From Modestobacter altitudinis (GTDB lineage Bacteria > Actinomycetota > Actinomycetes > Mycobacteriales > Geodermatophilaceae): 34,542 bases of DNA. Within the stretch, counting starts at the first letter, position 1, and every line of letters begins with the position of its first letter. The notes under the pieces are model-generated. The model was given only the letters and a program-made list of their open reading frames with translations. It ran no database searches and was not told where the DNA came from. Both the position numbers and the translations under genes were made by a program. The stretch lies in NCBI RefSeq assembly GCF_005930475.1, contig NZ_SJEW01000053.1, forward strand, positions 1-34,542. The letters are read 5' to 3'. Positions 15,324 to 23,879 of the stretch are shown here, in pieces.

Positions 15324-16793
15324 TCAGCCGGCCAGCGCGGAGGCCCAGGAGCCCGACGCGGCGCGGGTGAAGGCGGCGACCTCCGATGCGGCCATGTCGA
15401 CGGCCGAGTAGCCGCCCTGCCCGGCGCCGACGCAGGCCTGCACCGTGGCCAGCCCCGCCCGCCGCTGGACGACGGTCTGCCGCACCTCCCAGCCGACCAC
15501 GGCGCGCCGCTGCAGCACGACGTGCTCCCGGACCAGCCAACCGGAGCGCACCGCGAACGACGACGGGCCGGTGGCGTGGCCCAGGGCGGCGTACCGGGCC
15601 AGGCCGAGGGGCACCCCCAGGGCGGTGAGCGCCGCGCCGACGACCAGCAGCGGCCACCAGCCGGCCGTTGCCGTCAGCACGGCACCGGCGACCAGCACGG
15701 CGCCGCCGGGGGCGACCGCCCGGCCCAGCCGCCGGCGGCGGGCCGCCGTGGGATGTCGCTGCAGCGACCCCGGTGAGGGCACCAGCAGGTCGGTGAGCTG
15801 CCAGGCGTCCTCCTGCGGGCCCAGCGGGAGCAGCTGGCCCCGCCGGGCGGCGTCGCCCAGCCCGGTCACCAGGGCCGTCGCGCGAGCGGCGCCGACCAGC
15901 CGCATGCCCAGCCCCTCGCTGATCGCGCAGCCGCGGATCCGGTCGACCTCCAGGTCGGTGTGCCGGCGGGTGAACAGCCCTCGCTCGGTGATGAGCGACC
16001 CACCGCGGAGCACCAGGCGGAAGCGCCAGTTGACGACGGCGCTGCCCAGCACGGCCCCCAGGGCGAGCAGCACGAGCGCCCCACCGAGGACGGCGAGGAC
16101 CAGCCAGCCGTCGGAGAGGTCCGGTGACCCGAGGAGCTCCCCCGGCCGGGGCACGTACCGGTCCGGGACCTCGTCCAGCAGCCGGAACAGCGCGCCGACC
16201 GCCGCCAGCGGGAGCACCAGGTAGCTGCCGACCAGCGGCGAGTAGAGCAGCCACCGGTTGCGGAACCGGTGCAGCTCCTCCTCGACCGGCTCCGGCGCGG
16301 AGTGCCGCCCGGCCGCCTCGGTCGCCACCACCGCGCGCCGGGAGAGCAGCTGGGCGCGCAGCCGGTCGCCCTCCGCGCGCAGGACGCCGTCGATGACGAG
16401 CTCCTCGTCCTTGCCGGCGACCGTCCCGGCGGCCGCGTCGATCCGGACCCGCACCAGGCCGAACAGGCGGTGCACCGGCGGCGCCTCCACCTCGACGCCG
16501 CGGATCCGGTCGTTGGGCACGGTCCGGACCGAGCGGGACACCAGCCCCCGGGTGAGGACGACGGCGGTGTCCCCGGCGAGGTAGCTGGTCCGCCACCAGG
16601 CCAGCGCGGCCCACAGCAGCGACAGCACGGTGACGCCGACGACCAGGGCCACCACGGTGGCCGGGCTGCCCTGCAGTCCCCGGCCGGCGATGACGGCGAG
16701 CGCCACCGGCACGACCGAGCGGGCCTGCCGGAAGGTGAGGGTGTGCACCAGCAGGACCCGGGGCGAGGTCCGTCTCGCGGTCGGCCCGGTCAC
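15324..16793 (-). CDS. YdbT-type membrane protein with three bacterial PH domains
   Basis: Membrane protein of 489 aa. Three bPH_2 (DUF304) regions can be traced at about residues 70-135 (TSYLAGDTAVVLTRGLVSR), 255-315 (FRLVLRGGSLITERGLFTRR) and 411-470 (SSFAVRSGWLVREHVVLQRR), each with the family pattern of a strand, a basic turn and IRG/IRx(V/C). Hydrophobic segments lie around 27-66, 185-205, 230-255 and 360-398. The length and order match the YdbT partner of YdbS/YdbT pairs, whose Bacillus relatives affect resistance to the bacteriocin amylocyclicin. GTG 16793 overlaps the stop of the upstream small PH gene (GTGA). The longer open frame upstream is only a shifted reading of that gene. Confidence 0.85.
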   Translation of the reverse strand: MTGPTARRTSPRVLLVHTLTFRQARSVVPVALAVIAGRGLQGSPATVVALVVGVTVLSLLWAALAWWRTSYLAGDTAVVLTRGLVSRSVRTVPNDRIRGVEVEAPPVHRLFGLVRVRIDAAAGTVAGKDEELVIDGVLRAEGDRLRAQLLSRRAVVATEAAGRHSAPEPVEEELHRFRNRWLLYSPLVGSYLVLPLAAVGALFRLLDEVPDRYVPRPGELLGSPDLSDGWLVLAVLGGALVLLALGAVLGSAVVNWRFRLVLRGGSLITERGLFTRRHTDLEVDRIRGCAISEGLGMRLVGAARATALVTGLGDAARRGQLLPLGPQEDAWQLTDLLVPSPGSLQRHPTAARRRRLGRAVAPGGAVLVAGAVLTATAGWWPLLVVGAALTALGVPLGLARYAALGHATGPSSFAVRSGWLVREHVVLQRRAVVGWEVRQTVVQRRAGLATVQACVGAGQGGYSAVDMAASEVAAFTRAASGSWASALAG

Positions 16794-17299
16794 GTCGCCT
16801 CGTCCCGGATCTTCTCGGCCCGCCGCGCGACGTGGTCGGCGACGTGCCGGGCGACGTCGAGGTCGAGGTGCGGGATCCGCACGGTGCCCTGCGAGGAGGC
16901 GGTCAGCACGGCCACGGTGGCCAGCCCGAACAGCTGCTGGAGGAGGCCCCGCGTCACGTCCACGGTCTGCACCCGCGAGATCGGGACGAGCGTCCAGCTG
17001 CGGGTGAGCCATCCGGTGAGGGTGTAGATCGCCTCGCCGGTGACCTCCCACCGGTGCACCCGGTACCGCAGCCGGGGGCGGACGGCGAGGGCCAGCACCG
17101 CGTAGGCCAGCACGAACGCGGCACCCGCCCACCGCGCCGGGGCGACCGCCCAGCCGGCGTCCAGGGGCACCAGCAGCCAGAAGGCGGTGACCACCAGGCC
17201 GTAGCAGACGGTGCCGACGGCCCCTTGCGTCACCCACAGGGCGATGGCCTTGCGGGAGAGGGACCAGACCGGTTCGCGGACCGGCGTGGGGGCGGACAT
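16790..17299 (-). CDS. YdbS-type small PH-domain membrane protein
   Basis: Membrane protein of 169 aa, first gene of the PH-PH-pentapeptide operon. Two hydrophobic helices (about 20-45, LWVTQGAVGTVCYGLVVTAF, and 52-70, WAGAAFVLAYAVLALAV) precede one bPH_2 domain, where RVHRWEVTGEAIYTLTGWLT, PISRVQTVDVTRGLLQQLFG and VLTASSQGTVRIPHL show the family pattern. The tail is helical and charged (ADHVARRAEKIRDEA). Start: ATG 17299, with AGGA about eight bases upstream inside the first codons of the alternative ATG at 17308. It overlaps the next gene by four bases. It is expected to form a complex with the larger PH protein in the membrane; molecular function is unknown. Confidence 0.85.
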   Translation of the reverse strand: MSAPTPVREPVWSLSRKAIALWVTQGAVGTVCYGLVVTAFWLLVPLDAGWAVAPARWAGAAFVLAYAVLALAVRPRLRYRVHRWEVTGEAIYTLTGWLTRSWTLVPISRVQTVDVTRGLLQQLFGLATVAVLTASSQGTVRIPHLDLDVARHVADHVARRAEKIRDEAT

Positions 17300-17344
17300 C
17301 GCGACCATCCTGTCAGCGAGAGCGCCGCCGCGACGCGTGCCACC

Positions 17345-17689
17345 ATGGATCGCGTGATGATGCCCCAGCAGGTGCCGACCGTGCCCGCCGCCGAGGTCCC
17401 CGACGACGCCGTCGTCCTCGACGTCCGCGAGGACGACGAGTGGGCCGCCGGGCACATCGACGGGGCCACCCACGTCGCGATGGGCGACGTCCCCTCCCGG
17501 CTGGACGAGCTGCCCGAGGGCGACCCGCTGTACGTCACCTGCCGCAGCGGCGGGCGGTCGGCGCGGGTGACCGCCTGGCTGAACCAGAACGGCTACGACG
17601 CGGTCAACGTCGGTGGCGGCATGGGGGAGTGGGACGCCGCGGGGCGGCCGATGGTCAGCGAGACCGGCCGCCCCCCGTACGTGGTGTGA
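17345..17689 (+). CDS. Single-domain rhodanese-like sulfurtransferase
   Basis: Cytoplasmic protein of 114 aa with one complete rhodanese domain. VVLDVREDDEWAAGHIDGAT is the conserved N-terminal signature and the active loop VTCRSGGRSARV carries the catalytic Cys followed by a six-residue loop, characteristic of sulfurtransferases rather than Cdc25-type phosphatases. GYDAVNVGGGMGEWDAAGRP closes the domain. It transfers sulfane sulfur from donors such as thiosulfate or persulfides, or takes part in sulfur trafficking; the acceptor is unknown. ATG 17345 is the first of several starts (GTG 17354, ATG 17357 and 17360 also in frame) and no strong ribosome site separates them. It is divergent from the PH operon; the dispersed repeat lies at its stop. 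Confidence 0.9.
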   Translation: MDRVMMPQQVPTVPAAEVPDDAVVLDVREDDEWAAGHIDGATHVAMGDVPSRLDELPEGDPLYVTCRSGGRSARVTAWLNQNGYDAVNVGGGMGEWDAAGRPMVSETGRPPYVV

Positions 17690-17742
17690 GGACCCCGTCC
17701 TCCCCACCCTTCGCGAGCTCAGGGCGGGCCCTGGACGGGGCC
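17688..17742 (+). repeat. Dispersed palindromic repeat, copy 2
   Basis: GAGGACCCC opens the element, starting in the rhodanese stop codon. Outer stem CCCCGTCC (17693-17700) pairs with GGACGGGG (17733-17740). Inner stem CCCACCCT (17703-17710) pairs with AGGGCGGG (17721-17728) with one A-C mismatch. The loop TCGCGAGCTC is related to the other copies. It lies between convergent rhodanese and acyl-CoA ligase genes. Confidence 0.75.
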
Positions 17743-17770
17743 GGCAGGTGTGCGCCCCCGATCCCGGGTG

Positions 17771-19387
17771 TCAGTCGTTCACCTGGTACTCCGCGAAGCG
17801 GCTGCGCAGGTCCTTCTTGGAGAACTTGCCGACGCTGGTCTTGGGCACCTCGTCGATGAACTCGACGGCGTCGGGCATCCACCACTTCGCGACCAGGGGC
17901 GCGAGGTGGTCGAGGATGTCCTGCTCGGTCGCCGTCTGGCCCTCCTTGAGCACGACGCAGGCCAGCGGCCGCTCGTCCCACTTCGGGTGCGGGATGCCGA
18001 CGACGGCGGCCTCCTTCACCGCCGGGTGGCTCATGATCGCGTTCTCCAGGTCCACCGAGGAGATCCACTCGCCGCCGGACTTGATGAGGTCCTTGGTGCG
18101 GTCGGCGATCCGGATGTTGCCATCGGGGGCCATCGCGGCGACGTCGCCGGTCTTCATCCACCCGTCGGCGGTCACCAGCTCCACCCCGGCGTCGGGGTTG
18201 TAGTAGGCCGCGGCGCACCACGGCCCGCGCACCTGCAGCTCGCCGGTGGCCTTGTCGTCCCAGGGCTGCTCCTCGAGGGTGTCGGCGTCGACGATCCGCG
18301 CCTCCACGCCCAGGAACGGGATGCCGGCGCGGGCGCGCTGGGCGGCCTTGGTCGCGTCGTCGGCGTCGTCGAAGGCCCGGGACAGCACCCCGGAGGAGGC
18401 CACCGGGTGGGTCTCGGTCATGCCCCACGCCTGCAGGATCGGCAGCCCGACCTGCTCGCGGTAGGCCTCCGACAGCGCCTTGGGCACCGCCGACCCCCCG
18501 CAGCCGATCTCCCGCAGCTTGTGCGGACGACCGGCCAGGTGCGGCAGCACGCCCTGCCAGATGGTGGGGACGCCGGCGGTGAAGGTGACGCCCTCCTCGA
18601 CGATCAGGTCGGCGAGCGCCTTGGGCTGCATCATCGAGCCGGGCATGACCATCGCCGCCCCGGCGGCCGGGCCCGCGTGGGCGATGCCCCAGGCGTTGGC
18701 GTGGAACATCGGCACGACCGGCATCGCCGCGTCCCGGACACCGAGGCCGAAGGCGTTGGGGGAGATGACGCCCATGGTGTGCAGGTAGGTGGAGCGGTGC
18801 GAGTAGACGACGCCCTTGGGGTTGCCGGTCGTGCCGCTCGTGTAGCACATGTAGGCGGCGGAGCCCTCGTCGGTGACGTGGAAGTCGACCGGCTGGGCGT
18901 CGGCCAGCAGCGTCTCGTAGTCGAGCACCCGCGGGTCGTCGGGGACCTCGTTGTCGCCGCCGTCGTCCATCACCACCACGTGCTGGACGGTCTTCATGGT
19001 GTCGATCAGCGGCCACAGCAGCGGCAGGACGGTGCGGTCGACGAAGACGACCTCGTCCTCGGCGTGGTTGGCGATGTAGGTCAGCTGCTCGGGGAAGAGC
19101 CGGATGTTCAGCGTGTGCACCACCCGGCCGCTGCACGGACCGGCGAAGTACAGCTCCAGGTGCCGCTGGCTGTTCCAGCCGAAGGTGCCGATCCGGCCGT
19201 CGGCGCTGATGCCGAGGGCGTCGAAGACGCCACCGAGCCGGCGGGTCCGCTCGGCCCACTCCGCGTAGGTGGACCGGGTCCGCCCGGCGGGGCCATCGGT
19301 GACGATCGAGACGTCACCGTGGTGCTGCTCGGCGTGCCGGAAGATCGTGTCGATGGTCAAGGGGACGTCCTGCATCAGCCCGCGCAT
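17771..19387 (-). CDS. Fatty acyl-CoA ligase (AMP-forming)
   Basis: Cytoplasmic adenylate-forming enzyme of 538 aa that would activate a fatty or related carboxylic acid with ATP to an acyl-AMP and then acyl-CoA. Core motifs are clear: P-loop YTSGTTGNPKGV, the A5-like QAWGMTETHPVAS, the A7 Asp in GWMKTGDVAAM and hinge RIADRTKDLIKSGGEW, with catalytic Lys near the end in TSVGKFSKKDLR. The N-terminus MRGLMQDVPLTIDTIFRHAE is typical of the medium/long-chain ligase group. ATG 19387 is chosen on that basis, since the ribosome site is weak; the frame continues upstream without conserved sequence. The gene stands alone, divergent from the arabinose transporter. Chain length preference cannot be judged. 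Confidence 0.9.
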   Translation of the reverse strand: MRGLMQDVPLTIDTIFRHAEQHHGDVSIVTDGPAGRTRSTYAEWAERTRRLGGVFDALGISADGRIGTFGWNSQRHLELYFAGPCSGRVVHTLNIRLFPEQLTYIANHAEDEVVFVDRTVLPLLWPLIDTMKTVQHVVVMDDGGDNEVPDDPRVLDYETLLADAQPVDFHVTDEGSAAYMCYTSGTTGNPKGVVYSHRSTYLHTMGVISPNAFGLGVRDAAMPVVPMFHANAWGIAHAGPAAGAAMVMPGSMMQPKALADLIVEEGVTFTAGVPTIWQGVLPHLAGRPHKLREIGCGGSAVPKALSEAYREQVGLPILQAWGMTETHPVASSGVLSRAFDDADDATKAAQRARAGIPFLGVEARIVDADTLEEQPWDDKATGELQVRGPWCAAAYYNPDAGVELVTADGWMKTGDVAAMAPDGNIRIADRTKDLIKSGGEWISSVDLENAIMSHPAVKEAAVVGIPHPKWDERPLACVVLKEGQTATEQDILDHLAPLVAKWWMPDAVEFIDEVPKTSVGKFSKKDLRSRFAEYQVND

Positions 19388-19583
19388 GGCCGCATGGTGC
19401 CAGTGACCGGGCTCACGATCCACCCGTCCCGGCGTCGTCACGGGTCGGCTGGGATCGGCGGCAGGGACCGCTCCGGGCGAACACCTCACCCCATCGGGTG
19501 GTGTGCGACCCAACTGGCGGCGCTCTCACCGCCCGATGAACGGGCCGTTACGCGACCGTGACGATCCATCTCGGTCACAAGGG

Positions 19584-19612
19584 TTGACGGCACCGGGTTG
19601 TTAGCGTTCACA
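19584..19612 (+). promoter_or_regulatory. chvE promoter region with LacI/AraR-type operator
   Basis: TGTTAGCGTTCACA (19599-19612) is a 14-bp inverted repeat with one mismatch (TGTTA / TCACA around GCGT), nearly the same as the operator before the kinase gene at 24910-24923. A TTGACG -35-like hexamer (19584-19589) has TTCACA 17 bases downstream, so the operator overlaps the spacer and -10 and would block transcription when bound. The LacI-family product of the gene at 23880 is the obvious binder. The whole stretch 19388-19680 holds no gene. Confidence 0.7.
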
Positions 19613-19680
19613 CTGTGTCGCTCGCACAGATGCGGGCCTGCGCCCTCTGGCGGCAGATGTCTCGAAGGAGAGATGTGGCA

Positions 19681-20835
19681 GTGAACAAGAAGCTGGGGCT
19701 GACCGCCCTGGGCGCCGCACTGGCAGTTGGCCTCACGGCCTGTGGTGGCAGTGGCGCCGGCGGCAACTCGAACGACACCGCGAGCAGCGACCCCGCGGAC
19801 CTGACGATCGGCGTCTCGATGCCGACGCAGACCTCCGAGCGCTGGATCGCCGACGGCAACGCCGTCAAGTCGCAGCTGGAGGACGCCAACTACAAGGTCG
19901 ACCTCCAGTACGCGAACGACGACATCCCGACCCAGGGTCAGCAGATCGACCAGATGATCACCGAGGGCGCCGACCTCCTGGTCGTCGCCGCCATCGACGG
20001 CACCGCGCTCAGCAGCCAGCTGCAGGCCGCCGCCGACGCGGACATCCCGGTCATCAGCTACGACCGGCTGATCCGCGACACCGAGAACGTCGACTTCTAC
20101 GTGAGCTTCGACAACTACAAGGTCGGCGTCGCGCAGGGCACCGCCCTGCTGGCCGGCCTCGGTGTCACCGACAAGGACGGCAAGCCGACCGGCACCAAGG
20201 GTCCGTTCAACATCGAGCTGTTCGCCGGCTCGCTGGACGACAACAACGCAGCCTTCTTCTTCAACGGCGCGTTCGACACCCTCAAGCCGTTCATCGACGA
20301 CGGCACGCTGGTCGTGAAGTCGGGCCAGACGAGCATCGAGCAGGCCGCCACCCTGCGCTGGGCGCAGGAGACCGCCCAGAAGCGCATGGAGGACCTCCTC
20401 ACCGGCAGCTACAACGACGGCTCGAAGGTCAACGGCGTGCTCTCGCCCTACGACGGCATCTCGCGCGGCATCATCACCGCCCTGCAGAACGCCGGCTACG
20501 GCCCGAACCTGACCTCGACCCCGACCCCGCTGCCGGTCGTCACCGGTCAGGACGCCGAGATCGCCTCGGTCAAGCTGATCAACGACGGTGTCCAGAGCTC
20601 CACGATCTTCAAGGACACCCGCACCCTCGCCGCCCAGGCCGTCACCGCGGCCGAGGCGTTCCTCGAGGGCGACGAGCCCGAGGCCAACGACACCGAGACC
20701 TACGACAACGGTGTCAAGGTCGTCCCCTCGTACCTGCTGCCCATCGAGACGGTCTACAAGGACGACATCCAGTCGGTCCTGATCGACTCGGGTTACTGGA
20801 CGGCCGACGAGGTCGCCAAGGGCCAGGCCGGCTGA
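19681..20835 (+). CDS. chvE: Multiple-monosaccharide ABC transporter binding lipoprotein
   Basis: Exported sugar-binding lipoprotein of 384 aa, anchored to the outer face of the membrane. The N-terminus NKKLGLTALGAALAVGLTAC is a lipoprotein signal with lipobox LTAC; Cys21 would be lipidated. The mature protein is a type I periplasmic-binding fold (IGVSMPTQTSERWIADGNA, DQMITEGADLLVVAAIDGTA, IPVISYDRLIRDTENVDFYV), closest to ChvE/XylF. It delivers a pentose or hexose, here probably L-arabinose given the ara genes, to the MmsA-MmsB translocator. GGAG at 19667-19670 serves either GTG 19681 or GTG 19675; I chose the former. Codons are noticeably more biased to C-ending AAC/AAG and the protein is likely very abundant. 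Two strong hairpins follow before mmsA. Confidence 0.93.
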   Translation: MNKKLGLTALGAALAVGLTACGGSGAGGNSNDTASSDPADLTIGVSMPTQTSERWIADGNAVKSQLEDANYKVDLQYANDDIPTQGQQIDQMITEGADLLVVAAIDGTALSSQLQAAADADIPVISYDRLIRDTENVDFYVSFDNYKVGVAQGTALLAGLGVTDKDGKPTGTKGPFNIELFAGSLDDNNAAFFFNGAFDTLKPFIDDGTLVVKSGQTSIEQAATLRWAQETAQKRMEDLLTGSYNDGSKVNGVLSPYDGISRGIITALQNAGYGPNLTSTPTPLPVVTGQDAEIASVKLINDGVQSSTIFKDTRTLAAQAVTAAEAFLEGDEPEANDTETYDNGVKVVPSYLLPIETVYKDDIQSVLIDSGYWTADEVAKGQAG

Positions 20836-20852
20836 CCCACCGCCCCACAGGC

Positions 20853-20891
20853 CCGGCCGGGCTCGGCAGCAGGACTGCCGAGCCCGGCCGG
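20853..20891 (+). terminator. Strong intercistronic hairpin after chvE
   Basis: Arms 20853-20869 and 20875-20891 form an uninterrupted 17-bp GC-rich stem around the five-base loop CAGGA, starting 17 bases after the chvE stop. No U-tract follows. In binding-protein operons such structures act as partial terminators or RNA stabilisers, raising binding protein over ATPase and permease. Confidence 0.75.
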
Positions 20892-20956
20892 TACCACCTC
20901 CCGACCCGCTCCGCGGACAGGTCGGGACAGCCCGGGAGCCGGGCACCCCGAACAAG

Positions 20957-20981
20957 GGGCCGAGTGGCGCACACTCGGCCC
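20957..20981 (+). other. Second intercistronic hairpin before mmsA
   Basis: GGGCCGAGTG and CACTCGGCCC form a perfect 10-bp stem with loop GCGCA, ending 34 bases upstream of the mmsA start. It is the second stem in the 180-base chvE-mmsA gap and may limit read-through or protect the processed 5' end of the downstream message. Confidence 0.6.
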
Positions 20982-21015
20982 GACATCCCGCAGAGAGGCA
21001 AGGACGACGGCGTCC

Positions 21016-22554
21016 ATGGACGACTACATCCTCGAGATGCGTTCCATCACCAAGACGTTCCCCGGCGTGAAGGCGCTGTCGGACGTGTCACTCGCGGTGC
21101 GGCGCGGCGAGGTCCACGCCATCTGCGGTGAGAACGGCGCCGGCAAGTCGACGCTGATGAAGGTCCTGTCCGGCGTCTACCCGGCCGGCACCTACGAGGG
21201 GGAGATCCTCCTCGACGGCGAGGTGCAGAAGTTCGGCAGCATCCGCGACAGCGAGCACCAAGGCGTCGTGATCATCCACCAGGAGCTCGCGCTGGTGCCC
21301 TACCTGTCCATCGCGGAGAACATCTTCCTGGGCAACGAGCGCAAGGGCCGCGCCGGCCTGATCGACTGGAACAAGGCCAACGCCGACGCCGCCGCGCTGC
21401 TCGCCGAGGTCGGTCTCGCCGAGAACCCGGTGACCCCGGTCGGCACCCTCGGCGTGGGCAAGCAGCAGCTGGTCGAGATCGCCAAGGCGATCTCCAAGGA
21501 CGTCAAGCTGCTGATCCTCGACGAGCCCACCGCCGCGCTGAACGACAACGACTCCGCCCACCTGCTGGACCTGCTGCGGCGGCTCCGCGAGCGGGGCATC
21601 ACCTCGATCATCATCTCGCACAAGCTGAACGAGATCGTCGCGATCGCCCAGCACACCACGATCATCCGCGACGGCAAGACCGTCGAGACGCTCGACATGG
21701 CCGCCCCGGACGTCGACACCGACCGGATCATCCGCGGCATGGTCGGTCGCGACCTGGAGTCCTACTACCCCGACCGCGAGTCGCACCCCGGCGAGGAGGT
21801 GCTGCGCGTGGAGGACTGGACGGTCAAGCACCCCACCCAGGACCGCCTGGTGGTCGACCACGCGGCCTTCAACGTGCGGGCCGGTGAGGTCATCGGCATC
21901 GCCGGCCTCATGGGTGCCGGGCGCACCGAGCTGGCGATGAGCATCTTCGGGCGGTCCTACGGTCGCTACCAGGAGGGCCGGGTCTTCGTGCACGGCCGCG
22001 AGGTCAAGGCGCGCAGCGTCGCCGAGGCCATCGACCACGGCATCGCCTACGCGACCGAGGACCGCAAGAAGTACGGCCTCAACCTCATCGAGGACATCCG
22101 GCGCAACGTCTCCGCGGCCGCGTTGAGCAAGCTCGCCACCCGGGGCTGGGTCAACGGCAACGAGGAGACCAAGGTCGCCGAGGACAGCCGGCGGGACATG
22201 AACATCAAGGCGCCCAGCGTCTCCTCGATCGTCGGCAAGCTCTCGGGCGGCAACCAGCAGAAGGTCGTGCTGTCCAAGTGGCTGTTCACCGACCCGGACG
22301 TGCTGATCCTCGACGAGCCGACCCGCGGCATCGACGTCGGCGCGAAGTACGAGATCTACACGATCATCAACAAGCTGGTGGCGGCCGGCAAGGCCGTCAT
22401 CGTCATCTCGTCCGAGCTGCCTGAGCTGCTCGGCATCTGTGACCGCATCTACACGCTCTCGGCCGGGCGCATCACCGGCGAGCAGCCGGTTCGTGAGGCC
22501 ACCCAGGAGAGCCTCATGAAGCTGATGACCAAGGAGAGGGAGCTGGCAGCATGA
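21016..22554 (+). CDS. mmsA: Sugar ABC transporter ATP-binding protein (two ABC domains)
   Basis: Peripheral membrane ATPase of 512 aa that powers sugar import with MmsB and ChvE; also called GguA, of the XylG/RbsA/AraG type. Domain 1 (about residues 5-240): Walker [14 protein letters not shown], signature [14 protein letters not shown], Walker [12 protein letters not shown] and switch His in ISHK. Domain 2 (about 260-505): a modified Walker [14 protein letters not shown] without the usual GKST, signature [14 protein letters not shown] and Walker [17 protein letters not shown]. The weakened second P-loop and LGVG signature are usual in this family. ATG 21016 is preceded by AAGGA at a rather long distance. 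It overlaps mmsB by four bases. Confidence 0.95.
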   Translation: MDDYILEMRSITKTFPGVKALSDVSLAVRRGEVHAICGENGAGKSTLMKVLSGVYPAGTYEGEILLDGEVQKFGSIRDSEHQGVVIIHQELALVPYLSIAENIFLGNERKGRAGLIDWNKANADAAALLAEVGLAENPVTPVGTLGVGKQQLVEIAKAISKDVKLLILDEPTAALNDNDSAHLLDLLRRLRERGITSIIISHKLNEIVAIAQHTTIIRDGKTVETLDMAAPDVDTDRIIRGMVGRDLESYYPDRESHPGEEVLRVEDWTVKHPTQDRLVVDHAAFNVRAGEVIGIAGLMGAGRTELAMSIFGRSYGRYQEGRVFVHGREVKARSVAEAIDHGIAYATEDRKKYGLNLIEDIRRNVSAAALSKLATRGWVNGNEETKVAEDSRRDMNIKAPSVSSIVGKLSGGNQQKVVLSKWLFTDPDVLILDEPTRGIDVGAKYEIYTIINKLVAAGKAVIVISSELPELLGICDRIYTLSAGRITGEQPVREATQESLMKLMTKERELAA

Positions 22555-23819
22555 CCAGGACCGTGGGGCCCCAGCCCGGGGAGACAGAGACCAACCAGAC
22601 CCCCGCGGAGGTCGCCGACGCGCAGGCCCAGGCCACCAAGGTCGGGACCAGCGACATCCGCGAGCTCCTCACCCGCAACCTCCGGCAGAGCGGCATCTAC
22701 GTCGCGTTCTTCGTCGTGGTGGTGCTCTTCGCCATCCTGACCGGCGGCACGTCGCTCAGCCCGGGCAACATCACCAACATCGTCCTGCAGTACTCCTACG
22801 TGCTGGTGCTGGCGATCGGCATGGTCATCGTGATCATCGCCGGCCACATCGACCTGTCGGTCGGCTCGGTCGTGGCGCTGACCGGGGCGACCTCCGCCGT
22901 GCTGGTCATCCGGCACGGCGCCCCGTGGTGGGTCGGCATGCTCGCGGCCATCGCGGTCGGTCTCGCGGTCGGTTGCTGGCAGGGCTTCTGGGTCGCCTAC
23001 GTCGGGATCCCGGCGTTCATCGTGACCCTCGCGGGCATGCTCATCTTCCGCGGGCTCACCCTGCAGGTGCTGGACAACATCTCGCTGTCGCCGTTCACCC
23101 CGCAGTACCAGAAGGTGTCCAGCGGCTTCCTCAACGGCCTGCTCGGTGGCAACGGGTACGACGCCTTCACCCTGCTGATCGGCGCGCTCGCGGTCGCCGG
23201 GTACGCGGTCAGCGGCTTCCGCACCCGGGTGGCGCGGATCCGCTACAAGCAGCCGGTGGAGAGCTTCCCGCTCTTCGTCGCCCGGGTCGTCGTCGTCGCC
23301 GCCGTGGTCATGTACTTCGCCTGGCAGCTGGCCCACGCCCGTGGCCTGCCGATCGTGCTCATCATCCTGGGTGTGCTGATCACCGTCTACGGCATGATCA
23401 CCAAGCGCTCGGTCTTCGGGCGTCAGGTGTACGCCATCGGCGGCAACCTGGCGGCCGCGACCCTGTCCGGTGTCAAGGTCAAGGTCGTCAACTTCTGGAT
23501 CTTCGTCAACATGGGCTTCCTGGCCGCGGTTGCGGGGATCATCTACTCCTCGCGGTCCAACGGCGCGCAGCCCGCGGCCGGCCAGAACTTCGAGCTCGAC
23601 GCGATCGCGGCGGCCTTCATCGGTGGCGCTGCCGTCACCGGTGGTGTCGGCACGGTGGCCGGCGCGATGGTCGGTGGTCTGCTCGTGGCGGTGCTGAGCA
23701 ACGGCATGCAGCTCCAGGGCGTCGACCAGTCGATCCAGTCGGTGATCAAGGGGCTCATCCTGCTCCTCGCCGTCGCCTTCGACGTCTACAACAAGCGGCG
23801 GGCCGGCTCTTCCCGCTGA
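22551..23819 (+). CDS. mmsB: Sugar ABC transporter permease
   Basis: Integral membrane permease of 422 aa with about ten to twelve helices, of the XylH/GguB (branched-chain/ribose-type) permease family. A cytoplasmic N-terminal stretch of about 60 mostly polar residues comes before the first helix. Typical segments are [36 protein letters not shown] and the cytoplasmic coupling region [20 protein letters not shown], which contacts the ATPase; the C-terminus ends [11 protein letters not shown]. The ATG overlaps the mmsA stop (ATGA). The unit chvE-mmsA-mmsB is complete. A 9-bp hairpin follows 21 bases after the stop and separates the transporter from the regulator gene. Confidence 0.95.
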   Translation: MTRTVGPQPGETETNQTPAEVADAQAQATKVGTSDIRELLTRNLRQSGIYVAFFVVVVLFAILTGGTSLSPGNITNIVLQYSYVLVLAIGMVIVIIAGHIDLSVGSVVALTGATSAVLVIRHGAPWWVGMLAAIAVGLAVGCWQGFWVAYVGIPAFIVTLAGMLIFRGLTLQVLDNISLSPFTPQYQKVSSGFLNGLLGGNGYDAFTLLIGALAVAGYAVSGFRTRVARIRYKQPVESFPLFVARVVVVAAVVMYFAWQLAHARGLPIVLIILGVLITVYGMITKRSVFGRQVYAIGGNLAAATLSGVKVKVVNFWIFVNMGFLAAVAGIIYSSRSNGAQPAAGQNFELDAIAAAFIGGAAVTGGVGTVAGAMVGGLLVAVLSNGMQLQGVDQSIQSVIKGLILLLAVAFDVYNKRRAGSSR

Positions 23820-23840
23820 CGGTCCGCAGGACCACCGACG

Positions 23841-23864
23841 GGGGGCGGCAATGAGGCCGCCCCC
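23841..23864 (+). terminator. Hairpin between mmsB and the LacI-family gene
   Basis: GGGGGCGGC (23841-23849) pairs perfectly with GCCGCCCCC (23856-23864) around the loop AATGAG. It lies 21 bases past mmsB and directly before the regulator's ribosome site, so it can end or attenuate the transporter transcript and reduce read-through into the regulator gene. Confidence 0.6.
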
Positions 23865-23879
23865 ATGAAGGAGGCGACC

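Noticed and set aside
16793-17237. Longer N-terminus for the YdbT-type protein
   Set aside because: The upstream part of that frame is a shifted reading of the YdbS-type gene; GTG 16793 with the GTGA overlap is the better start.
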